Below are positions 55,017 through 64,000 of a DNA stretch of 64,000 nucleotides, in pieces. Both the position numbers and the translations under genes were made by a program. The notes below the pieces were generated by a model, which was not told where the DNA came from, made no database searches, and was given only the letters and a program-made list of their open reading frames with translations. Origin of the DNA: Gnetum montanum (Eukaryota > Streptophyta > Gnetopsida > Gnetales > Gnetaceae); contig MNCI01012628.1 of the NCBI GenBank assembly GCA_015680685.1, positions 503,679 to 567,678 of the forward strand. Direction: 5' to 3'. Position 1 is the first letter of the stretch. The number at the start of each line of letters is the position of its first letter.

Positions 55017-57085
55017 TTTTTTTTTTTTTTTTTTTTTTTGAGAGAGAGAGAATGCTCGAGATTATATGAAATAAGGTCATAAAATGTACAAACAAAATTG
55101 TCCAGGGATGTGCCTCCCCTATCAGGAGGGGCTTTCTTCCCCCTCCATCTACTGAAAACTATATAAGAGAACCAATCATTGTGCAATAGGAAGCCAGAGA
55201 AAAGTGCCCCTACATTCAGTCACAGCATAACAAAAGTGGCCACCACATGTGGCCCCAGGAAAAACCATCACAAAGACAAGGACAACAGTACGTATAGTAC
55301 CCAAAATCTAAAGGAACTTTGACAATCTCTTACATTCACAATTGAGATATTCCTAACTATGAATGACCTGCAACACATCCCAATGATGTTCAATATCCAC
55401 AAAAGCAGCCGCTTGCTGAAATTCCTTAAAAGCAACTGCCTGCTGAAATTCCTTAAAAGCAACCTCCTTCCCTGCACACTTGGCAGCATCCCTTTTTCCA
55501 TCAGGGTGAAGCTTAGCCAAAGACCGCCTAATATGTCGGCGCAGAGCCAACCAAGAAATGTTAATGTTGATGTCCATAATGACATATGGACATCTCCCAT
55601 CCTGCAACCACATCTGAGCATTCTGTGCATACAACTTATCCTATTGTCATTGCAATTGTGTTGTATCCTCCCTTTTCCACTCCTTAGCCAACAGCTCCAG
55701 TTGTTGTTGCTTAGCCCTCTACTACTCTTCTTGTCATAGCTCTTTCCTAATCTAGGCATGCAAATTATCAATCAATGCTACCCTCGTCGTCATTTCTTTT
55801 AGCTCATGCTTCAACCAAAGCTCCTTCTCCTTTTCTGCATATTGGATCTCCAAATGGGCAATGATCTGCTAGAACTTTTCCTCCCTGGTGCTCCACTTTG
55901 CCTCCCACACATGCCTTTCCTCCCACCTTGCCCTATCCATAGCCTCCTCCAACACCCACTAGAGCTTTGCAGCCCATCTCAATTCTAGTTCCTGACAACC
56001 GAGGACCAGAGAAGGAGACCTCACTAGCCCTAACCCATCTTCCTCCACTATAGAACCCAATTGTGCTAGCGTAGGAGCATCCCTCTAGAGACCAGGCTCC
56101 CTATGCAAACACTACCCTACACGGAGCCTTTGTCACAGTCAACAAAACAGTCAGGGAAGCTACCATCCACAAAAAAAGAATTAACCTCAAGTGGCAACCC
56201 CAACGCTACCACCAAAGAGTCACCAGGAAAAAATGTGGTAAGTTCACACCATGTCCCAATCGCATGCACTTCAACAAAGTGAAGTGCATGCTTTGCAGCT
56301 TCCAAGCATTTCCTAAGTGGACCAAGAAATGGTCCATAAGCTCCGCCACCTATTACCACAGTAGTGGCAATGCCGACTTCGACACCTAGCCACTGCTCAT
56401 TCTCAAAACCACGCCATTGAAAAATCCCTCCACATCCTACAAACCATGCCCCATTGGAAGCACAATTTCAATCATCGCCAGGATCCCAACATACCATGTA
56501 ATTGTGGCCTTCATCAACTCAATCCAAATGCCATGAAAAGACATAACATCCACAGCCCAATCTACGAAATATAGGCCATCAACAAGCTCAGGGTCTCCCT
56601 CCATATGAGGGAGCACATCAGCCCACCCAACAAGTTCCACCAGCCGCCAAAGCTCCGGATTCGCTTGATAAGCATACAAGAAGGTTCAAATGTGGGCATA
56701 ACACCCATTGCAACCATAGCTTCCTTCCAAAATCTAATGCCCATAGCCGTGGCCTACACTGATGAAGAAGCCCACACCAACCTAAAAACTGCACTGTGCT
56801 TGATCTTCCAGAGTGCCTAGAGAACTGTCGTCACCTTAGAATCACCATTCAAATTTGCATGGGCCTAAAGCACTGCAACCCCCAAGTGTCCACAACATAA
56901 GGGCATTGGTAAATAAAGTGTTCAAGCATCTTGGGGGTGTCAGAACATAATGGACAGCTATCATTAATGTTCAATCCAATCATACGTAGGACAACCCACA
57001 CTGGAAGCACCACATGTCCAATCAACCAAATGAATAGCTTGAGCTTTTATGGTAGTTGTCCTTTGGAAATGTTCCTCCATCCGTC
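55017..57085 (-). mobile_element. LINE D (J-domain family), 5'-truncated
   Basis: 23 T at 55017-55039 mark the complemented poly(A) tail. Leftward on the minus strand the order is: zinc finger region (57085-56900, GQLP.KLKLFIWLIGH, CPLCSDTPKMLEHFIYQC), a MYAYQANPELWRLVELVGWA segment (56679), DPELVDGLYFVDWAVDVMSF, KLQSMHFTLLKC, coiled coil, J-like module and 3' UTR. It is truncated within the region after RT. In the intron upstream of the 43-bp exon. Confidence 0.82.
55350..56010 (-). pseudogene. LINE D coiled coil plus J-domain-like module with HPD
   Basis: The coiled coil (56010-55600) carries Glu/Lys/Arg heptads with stops (EKEKELWLKHELKEMTTRVA). The J-like module is an open 93-codon frame (55634-55353): GRCPYVIMDININISWLALR (CPY at 55592-55584), basic helix RRHIRRSLAKL and HPD at 55508-55500. 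Then come GKRDAAKCAGKE, FKEFQQA and a closing helix FVDIEHHWDVLQVIHS. A 27-bp tandem duplication repeats AFKEFQQAV. Of all copies this is the best preserved match to a J-domain: helix I, basic helix II, HPD, helix III with F-x-x-x-x-x-A. Confidence 0.7.
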
Positions 57086-58030
57086 GAGAGAAAATAATGA
57101 GTTAATTAACCAAATTATTCATTAATTTTATACAAATTTAATTATTCACACAACTAGTATCATATCTATTAATGCATCACAATATTGTACAACCTTTCTA
57201 ATCACCTCAAACATCAATTCAATGGGGGAACCATTTCCACTTTCACATTAGAGCCCATCAAAACATTCTTCTTATTAGCAATATTTATACATTACCTCCC
57301 CCATCTTCTTTGATTCTCATCTGAGAATTAAACCTATCTAGCCCTATCCTCTTTCAACTATATTCTCATTCCGTTCTCTACATCATTCTTACACTATAAT
57401 CTCCATCTTAGCCATTCATCTTAAACCAGTTTTATGCACTTCTTGTGCTATTCTTGCATCAAGAACAATAATTTGGCTCAACTTCTTGGTACTTTGTCAT
57501 TGCACCAAAATTCACAAGAATTTGCACCATCGCACTGATTAATTCTTCATCATAAATCAATATATGTAACAACCTTATTCTTTAGAGGTAATGTTGGGAT
57601 TTTTTATGGTTTTCTCAATGTGGTTGTGTTTTGAGCATGGGTGTGGTATTGGCTAGCATGTAAATTGAGAGTATTGAATAAAGGCTATATTTTTGGACTG
57701 TTTATTAAATCCTTTCTTTTCGTCTTGGGGATTTATGATTGATGAAAGTGTAACATGAATAAAAATTGCATTAGTGAATTTTAAATAAGTTGAATTTTTC
57801 AGGTCCAAACGAAATGAGCTGTTTTCTCTTTTGTTCAATCTCCTCCTTAAGCAGTTCTACCTATTTCTCTATTTTTCTGCTCTATTTCTCCATTGTTTTA
57901 GCTCTGTTTTCAAGCTGATGCTTCTCATTCTCTGAGATCATGATCTGTCATTCCTTATCCTGTCACAAATCACTTTTTGTCTTCAGCCCATCTTTTAGAT
58001 ATGAAGTTTGTTGCAAAGTATTTTCAATAC
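57086..58030. other. intronic sequence without recognised gene
   Basis: AT-rich, no supported feature. Confidence 0.4.
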
Positions 58031-58034
58031 CTGA

Positions 58035-59230
58035 AATCCCTAAATCATCATCATCAAGTTCATAGCCTTATCCTAACTACATGACGTTAGCTATATGAGT
58101 TCTTTTACACCATTCACTTCTATCAAGAGTAAAATAAGCATTAATACCTAAATCTTGGATATCTCTCTTTATGCAAGAAATCCAAGTATGTTTTGGTGTA
58201 CCACTGTGCTAGTTCTCATCAACTTTAATAAAGTGACTTCTTCAAACATGAGCATTCTCTATTCTTCTTGGCGCATGACCAAACCATCTAAGATGATATT
58301 CATTAATGTTCTTATCTATGGGAGCTCCTTCCAGACTTTCGCTAACAAGAGAGTTGCTAATTCAATCTTTCCTAATCACACCCAACATTTAGCTTAGCAT
58401 ACACATCTCTGCCATATGCATATGTTAAGCTTGATACTATTTGATAGACCAGCATTCCACACCATAAAGGATTGTAGATCCAATAACAACTCTGTGGAAC
58501 TTTATCATTAAACCTAATAAGAATTCTTCTATCACAAAGCACCCTACTAGTTTCTCACTATTTCCCCCATCCTGCTTCACTTTTGTTTGTCACATCATCA
58601 TTAATCTCACCATGCACTTCAAGCAAAGACCCAAAGTATTTGAATTGCTTGCATTGAGAAACTTCTCGGTTTTCAATTCTAATAGTGATTACTCTATCAC
58701 AAAGCACCCTACTAGCTTCTTGTCATTTCCTCCATTCAGCCTCACTTATGTTTGTCACATCATTGTTAATCTCACCATGCACTTAAACCAAAGACCCAAA
58801 GTATTTGAATTGCTTGCATTGAGAAACTTTTTGGATTTGAATTCTAGTAATGATTCTTCTATCACAAAGCACCCTACTAGCTTTCTATCATTTCCTCCAA
58901 CCTACTTCAATTTTGTTTGTTAAATAATTATTAATCTCATAATCTACTTAAACCAAAAATTCCAAGTATTTGAATTGCTTCCTTTGAGAAACTTCTAGGT
59001 TTTGGGTTCTAATCTTTGTATTTTCATTAATCACTTTTTTACTAAAAGTGCACTCCATGTATTTCTACTAATTCCCAACCCTTTTGATTCTAGCATTTTT
59101 CTCCCAAGTCTCCATATTTACAACTAGGCCTTCCTTAGATTCATCCACCTAACCAATATCATCAGCAAAGAGCACACACCATAGGATACCATCTTGAATA
59201 TCTTAAAATCCTGAATTTTTTAGGGATATA
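58035..59230 (-). pseudogene. RTE-like LINE: RT palm, triplicated thumb segment, C-terminus
   Basis: On the minus strand: FADDI (catalytic) near 59165 with DESKEGLVVNMETWEKNARI and KYMECTFSK (to about 59040). A 55-codon segment (SQCKQFKYFGSLLEVHGEIN, DDVTNKSEAGWGK, TSRVLCDRR) is present three times in tandem (59017-58531). Then IGSTILYGVECWSIK, MLGVIRKD, RWFGHAPRRIENAHV, and a short ATG-rich microsatellite (58043-58055) as the 3' end. The wording is that of plant RTE/craft-type elements, a family distinct from the J-domain LINEs. Stops are present. Confidence 0.75.
58531..59017 (-). repeat. tandem repeat, three units of about 165 bp
   Basis: Units begin with ATCACAAAGCACCCTACTAG at 58531, 58696 and 58861. 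The first two spacings are exactly 165 bases (55 codons), so the frame is kept. The third unit is more diverged. The repeated piece is part of the RT thumb. Confidence 0.87.
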
Positions 59231-59424
59231 AATTTACTAGTCATGATTTATGTGATGTATTGACATGCATTCCATTTTCCTACAAGATCTTTATAACAAT
59301 TAATTGACTTCACTATTTCAATGCAAAGATCTTTGTCTTTTGATTCCAGTTATGCTTCCAAATTCTCTGGTGATAAAATTCCTGCATGCGCAATCAATTT
59401 CATGATTTTCATCATGTGATATCA

Positions 59425-59840
59425 TTACCATCATCATCCTAGCCTTATCCCAACTACATGGGGTTGGCTATATGAGTTCTTTTATGTTGTTTGCTTCTAT
59501 TAAGAGCCAAATAAGCATTAATACCTGAATCTTTGATGGCTTTCTTTATGCAAACAAACCATGGATGACCTCTTTGTTGATTTTCTTCAACTTTAATGAA
59601 GCAACTTCTTCTAACAAGTGCATTTTCTAGTCTTCTTAACATATAACCAAACCATGTAAGCCGACTTTCCTTAATGTTCTCACTAATGGGAGCTACTCTC
59701 AAACTTCCCCTAATAAGAAAGTTGCTAATTAAATCTTTCTTAGTCACACCCAACATCCACCTTAACATACGCATCTCTACCACATGCATGTAGTGCACCT
59801 AATGTTTTTAATAGGCCAGCACTCTAATAATAATTCTATA
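59425..59840 (-). pseudogene. RTE-like LINE C-terminal remnant, second copy
   Basis: An open 114-codon frame (59798-59454) reads VVEMRMLRWMLGVTKKDLIS, GSLRVAPISENIKESRLTWF, GYMLRRLENALVRRS, ending THIANPM. Upstream AECWPIK-like sequence is at 59820. The 3' end has a CAT-rich microsatellite (59424-59440 on the plus strand), the usual RTE tail. It is related to 58065-58490 but a separate insertion or duplicate. Confidence 0.75.
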
Positions 59841-59959
59841 GGATTTAACTTTCAACTATGCAAAGATTCAAAGCCAATGCAAGGGGGTTTTGAAATGGGA
59901 GCGGTGGGCAGGAATCCGTAGGCTAGGGGAGGGACCATTGGTTTTCACAGCACGTCAGG

Positions 59960-60905
59960 TAGGCTCGATGATGGGGAATGACCAAGCGTGCTCGGATTGA
60001 GAGGGGGTGTTGAGGACTGCAAGGATGATCCACTGGGTGCGGCCAAGGTGGAGGGGGCCGCTAGTGATGATGGGCCAATAGGAGATAGGGCCAACTTCAC
60101 GGTGGTGGGGGGTGGGTGGCCAAGCGCAGGCGGTTTGGAAGCATGCTCAAGGAAGGGGGCATCATGTGCTTGTAGGTCAGGCAAATGCCAAAAGAAGGTT
60201 TATGCACATTGGAGTTTAGCCTTCTTGGCAGGTTTGTTTTTAAGGGGGCCTGCCCCAGGCTGGACCTTATCCGTTGATGGGTGGGTACTACATGGGGGTT
60301 GGAGAAGGTGCAAGTGCATGTAGGGGTTTTGAACATTGGGTGTACGGTGAGTGGCAAAGGGAACCATTTGGAGGCAGCATGCACGAGTCAAGTGAAAGAC
60401 CCTCCCCCACCCCAACAATGGACAAAAGTGGGGAGGAGGTGCCAACCTGTGAAACAAATGCCTCTCACTGAAGGTTTTGGGATGCTACGGCAACAAGCAA
60501 TAGTGAGAGTGCCTACTTAGCCTATGCATTTTGAGTTACAGGAGCATCGTGCAACATCTGAGCAATCTAGTAGGTTGGGTGTAGGGTTAACGTCAAAAAG
60601 CCAAGCACAGAGTCTAGAAGGGGTTAGGAGAGAGGATGTTCTCCCCTTGCCCTGAAAGGTGATGGAGGTGAATTTGCCACCACTTGGAGACTAGGTGGGG
60701 GTTGTGCGAGGATCCCCATTGCCTAGGATGGATGAAATCCTAGAAGTGCAAAAGGATGTGAGGGGTGGTTTTCCTGTTTCCAAAGAGCTAAGCCAGATTG
60801 GATGCCCACTTTCACCTGTGGCTTGTGTTAAAATCATGCAGATGGAGATCAATTTGGGAGTACAGCCTACCTTGAAGGAGGTGTACAAGAAACAGACACC
60901 TAGTA
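59960..60905 (+). pseudogene. LINE F ORF1 remnant
   Basis: A Gly/Pro/Ala-rich leader with shifting frames (LFLRGPAPGWTLSVDGW near 60235-60285). It corresponds in position and in part in wording to the ORF1 leader of LINE C. The DUF4283 core and zinc knuckle are not recognisable. Minus-strand frames here are Pro-rich shadows. Confidence 0.45.
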
Positions 60906-60909
60906 AGCA

Positions 60910-61560
60910 ATGAAAATTCTTTCATGGAATTGCAGGGGGCAAGGTACCCCTATAAACATAATACCCTGCAAGATCTAGTGCGGCGAGAGAGATGTGACAT
61001 TGTTACCTGCAGGAGACAAAGTTGCAGGCTACGAAGATTAAGCTATTGTAGTGGGTAGGATGGCAAACTCATTTTGTGCCCAATTCTGAAAAAAGTAAGG
61101 GGTTTGGCCATGTTGGTGAAACAGCCATTCAGGCAACTTGATTCGGCTAAGTGGAGTATTACAGTTCTAATTTTGATGAAGGGATATGGCTCACTAAATT
61201 TTATGGATCCTAGCTCTGGCAAGAACAATTGCAAGAGCTATGGAAAATTACCACGCTTGTCGATGTTAACCAATGGATTGTGATTGGCAACTTCAACCAA
61301 TGCCTATTTTCTTGGGAGAAGATAGGTGGTGAAATGGTAGACCCGCCGAGAAGCACACAATGTCTAAAATTCTTACAGAAGCATGATTTGGTTGATGTGG
61401 AGCTTACGGGGTGCCAGTACACATGGAGCAATCGACGTGGGGGGATGGTGTTGGTCCTCTCTCGGATCAATCATGTCTGGACTAGCACTCACATTCTAAT
61501 GGAGTCAAGGATGCGGTTGGAAGGAAAAGAGAAGCTTGCATCTGACCATTGATCTTTGTG
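60910..61560 (+). pseudogene. LINE F ORF2: AP-type endonuclease
   Basis: Starts MKILSWNCRGQG at 60910, the typical first residues of the LINE endonuclease. LQETKLQ-like sequence near 61015-61030 is followed by KSKGFGH-type and GLAMLVKQPFRQLDSAKWSI (61098). DVNQWIVIGNFNQCLFSWEK (61262) is the D-F-N motif. [20 protein letters not shown] (61387), RINHVWTS and KEKLASDH (61525-61549) close the domain with the catalytic S-D-H. A few frameshifts and stops. Confidence 0.83.
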
Positions 61561-62189
61561 TTGTTAGGTGGGAAGTGTGACTAGCCCAAGAGCCTCCCCT
61601 TTTTGTTTTGAGCAATCTTGGTTGACTAAACCCTAGCTTAGGGTGCTGGTGACATAGACATGGGCAGATTATAATGAACATATAGACCCTAGAGACTTTT
61701 TGAAGAAGGGTCTTTCCCGTCTAAAGCAGGCCATTCGGTCTCTGAAGGCTAAGGAGAAGTTCTCGTTTAGGAAGGGGCAGGAGGAATTGTTATCACATTT
61801 AGCCATGTTTCAAGCAAGGCAGGAGCATTATGAGGAGGCTACGGTGGAAGAGCAATGCGTGTTGTAGGAGCTTCACGACATCAATGCTGAAGTGGAGGTT
61901 TATTGGAAGCAATGTGCTCAAGCTCATTGGTTGTGTGAGGGGGATAGAAACACTAAGTTCTTCTTCACCATGGAAAAATCCAATCAAGCAGCGAATGAAT
62001 TGAGGCTCTGGCAGAATGGGAAGTGTTTGACTACTCCTTAGGATGTGGCCCAGGTCATGCAACAATACTAGGTGGATATTTGAGCTTATCAGTGGACTTC
62101 ACCCATTTCGGTGTCAGTGAGGTCAGTGTTAGGAGACACAGAGAACAAAATGCTATTGGAGCCTTTCTCTTGGCAAGAACTAGAGGAGG

Positions 62190-63880
62190 AATGGGACTAT
62201 GCAATTGAACTGGGCTCCCAAACCTAACAGGTGGCCGGCAGAATTCTTTAGAGAATTTATTGATGTGTTGGGGGTTAATCTTTTGGAGGCATTTAACTAG
62301 ATGCTACACAAACAAGAAGTTTGCCACAAAATTAATTGCTCAAAAATTGTGCTTCTGCCTAACTAATCCATCTAACTTATTGCAATTCCGTCCTATTAGG
62401 TTGTGCAATACTTTGATCTAGATTTTTACAAAGATGCCTGTGAGGAGGTTGGCACCGCTCATGCAATGGCTTGTAGGAAGGAACCAAGCTAGTTTCAATA
62501 GGGGGCATTTTATTCAAGATCAAATCCTGCTGCTCCATGAGGTGATGCATTCAGCCCAAAGATCTAGGTATCCTAGAATGTGCACAAAGTTGGACATTAA
62601 GAAGGCATATGATACTATGAGTTGAGACACCCTAGCTGACATTATGGCACAAAAGGGTTTCAATCTTGGTTTCATTGCTCTGTGTATTCAGATTCAAGTT
62701 TCCGATGATTATTCCTTTGATATTGGGGGTAGGTTGTGGGGGTTTTCTTCCCTAGGGAGGGGATTGCAGTAGGTTGATCCTCTATCCCCATACTTGTTCA
62801 TTCTTGCTATGGATACACTACAGGCATATTGCCAAGGAAAAAGGGTCCATGGTCTTAATATTGCTAGGATTGATTGCATGATAGAACACTATGCTGACAA
62901 GAAGATGATCTTCTCATGTGTAGTTGTGCCGTAGGTGCAGGTTCTCAATAGGGCTCTTGAGCAAATGGCAAATGAAATTGGGTTGGAGGTCAATAAAGCT
63001 AAGTGCACCATATATTATCTCATGCATCCAATACAATTAAGGGACGCATTTTGCAAGTGTTGGGCATGATGGTCAAGACTAATCAAGATAGTTATTTGGG
63101 GCTTCTAGTTTTTTCATGGCATCAGAAAGATACTTGGAGCATCCTTATTCGTCGGCTGCACCAATAGGTGGACCATTGGATGGTGAGATTCCTTATGTGG
63201 AAAGGCTAGATGCTGCTGGCTAATTCTGTTTTGTTGGCGATGGGATGTTTTACCGTGACTGTGGTGGCCCCCCTTGTGGCAATCGTGAATAAAGTTAACC
63301 AGATTATTCGAAACTTCATCTAGTCGGGTAGCAAAGGAGGATCAAAGTTGCACCTAGTCAATTGGGACATTGTTGCTCGGCCCAAAGACGTGAGGGAATT
63401 GAGGGTAACGAAGTTTCAAGATTTAGTTTTGATGGGTTATTAGACGCTGGTCAATCATCTTGCCCATAGGGGTCCCAATCAAGCTCAATGGATACAGATC
63501 ATCACATCCAAATATACACAATGGATAGCCAATCGAAGAGACTCTCATTTAGAGAACAATCTATGAGCATGTTAGGAGTGTGACTGCGCTTGGCATGATG
63601 GGAGCATTGTCCTAGGCTCTCATTAGATGTAAATTCCCTACAATAAGTGGGTGGAAGGTCCTATGGAAAGGTCACTTGCTTGAAAAGATGAAGGTCCTTT
63701 TGTGGTTGATGAATCATGATGCACTGCCTGTGCATGCCGTTTTGCAAAATCGTGGGATGCGCATGGTGGACACATGTCTGTGTTGTATGCAAGCCCCGAA
63801 AATGGTTCAACACTTTATTTATAAACGCATGCATCAAATTCAAGTGTGGCAAGTGTTAGCGTAGTCACTTGCTCCGCATT
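62190..63880 (+). pseudogene. LINE F ORF2: reverse transcriptase and zinc finger
   Basis: LNWAPKPNRWPAEFFREF (62204), GRNQASFNRGHFIQDQILLL (62474), [15 protein letters not shown] (62578-62625), [12 protein letters not shown] sequence, EHYADKK in place of YADD (62888-62908: Asp-Lys instead of Asp-Asp), [30 protein letters not shown] (63328). A zinc finger TCLCCMQAPKMVQHF lies at 63773-63817. The altered catalytic box and stops show it is dead. Confidence 0.82.
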
Positions 63881-64000
63881 TGCTAGATCTCACTAGTGAT
63901 TCAGTGAGTGCTGTGATTCTTTGGGTGACTTGGAGAGCTCACAATGCGTTGATTTTCTATGGCAAGCAGTTTGCTTGCTTCGGTACATCTAGTGATTCGA

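Larger units (their letters stand above)
59870..64000 (+). mobile_element. LINE F (same family core), runs off the window
   Basis: Plus-strand copy with an ORF1 remnant (about 59960-60500), ORF2 start at 60910, endonuclease, RT, and a zinc finger at 63770-63840. It is cut by the right edge before the region where coiled coil and J-like module would be expected. AT-rich and full of stops, like LINE C. Confidence 0.82.

Noticed and set aside
58531-59017. CRISPR-like or satellite array
   Set aside because: The 165-base units have no short repeat-spacer structure and translate as an RT segment.
54588-64000. Upstream exon of the WD40 gene encoding the preceding blade
   Set aside because: No minus-strand segment resembling the expected GDVKIIDI-type blade with a donor site was found; it probably lies right of the window.

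Overview
The window is plant nuclear DNA: a single host gene with very long introns, buried in retrotransposons. Evidence for a plant is the tRNA-Asp and initiator-tRNA-Met primer sites of Ty3/Gypsy elements, chromodomain integrases, L1-type LINEs with a plant-style ORF1, and a WD40 gene resembling plant WDR53 homologues. Introns of 10-17 kb and heavy repeat decay suggest a large-genome plant, possibly a gymnosperm. That is inference; the species cannot be read from the sequence.

The host gene lies on the minus strand. Five coding exons (54545-54587, 44437-44514, 32315-32621, 32059-32206, 14782-14871) join in phase, with canonical GT..AG ends and no internal stop, into the C-terminal 221 residues of a WDR53-like WD40 protein. 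The 5' exons lie beyond the right edge. Introns measure 17,187, 108, 11,815 and 10,030 bp, and a further intron exceeds 9.4 kb.

Layout: 1-4294, a minus-strand Gypsy element (gag-protease, tRNA-Asp primer site, 1,047-bp LTR) whose left end is a fold-back duplication. 4395-5745, a decayed chromovirus integrase. 5821-11641, a plus-strand LTR element that keeps gag, protease, integrase C-terminus and chromodomain, but has an unrecognised reading frame where RT, RNase H and the integrase core should be. 11642-14781, flank and 3' UTR of the host gene. The 17-kb intron holds a LINE tail, a chromovirus (17430-23813), GC-rich LINE A (24919-28031), a deleted Gypsy element and a Copia tail. The 12-kb intron holds LINEs G, C and E. 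The 10-kb intron holds LINE B with target-site duplications and a tRNA-derived SINE. The right end holds LINE D, an RTE-like LINE with a triplicated segment, and LINE F, which runs off the window.

The most interesting signal is in the LINEs. Six insertions on both strands (A, B, C, D, E, G) end, after the reverse transcriptase and zinc-finger region or as isolated tails, in a long charged coiled coil followed by a short domain that opens with [R/K/Q]-C-P-Y. In the better copies that domain carries a basic helix, an HPD or HPN tripeptide and a final helix, which is the layout of a DnaJ J-domain. A LINE family whose ORF2 ends in a J-domain-like module is, as far as I know, undescribed.

Assembly quality is imperfect: single Ns at 458, 24979, 25724 and 28032, N runs at 30203-30231 and 47624-47815, and implausible G/C homopolymers inside the GC-rich LINEs.
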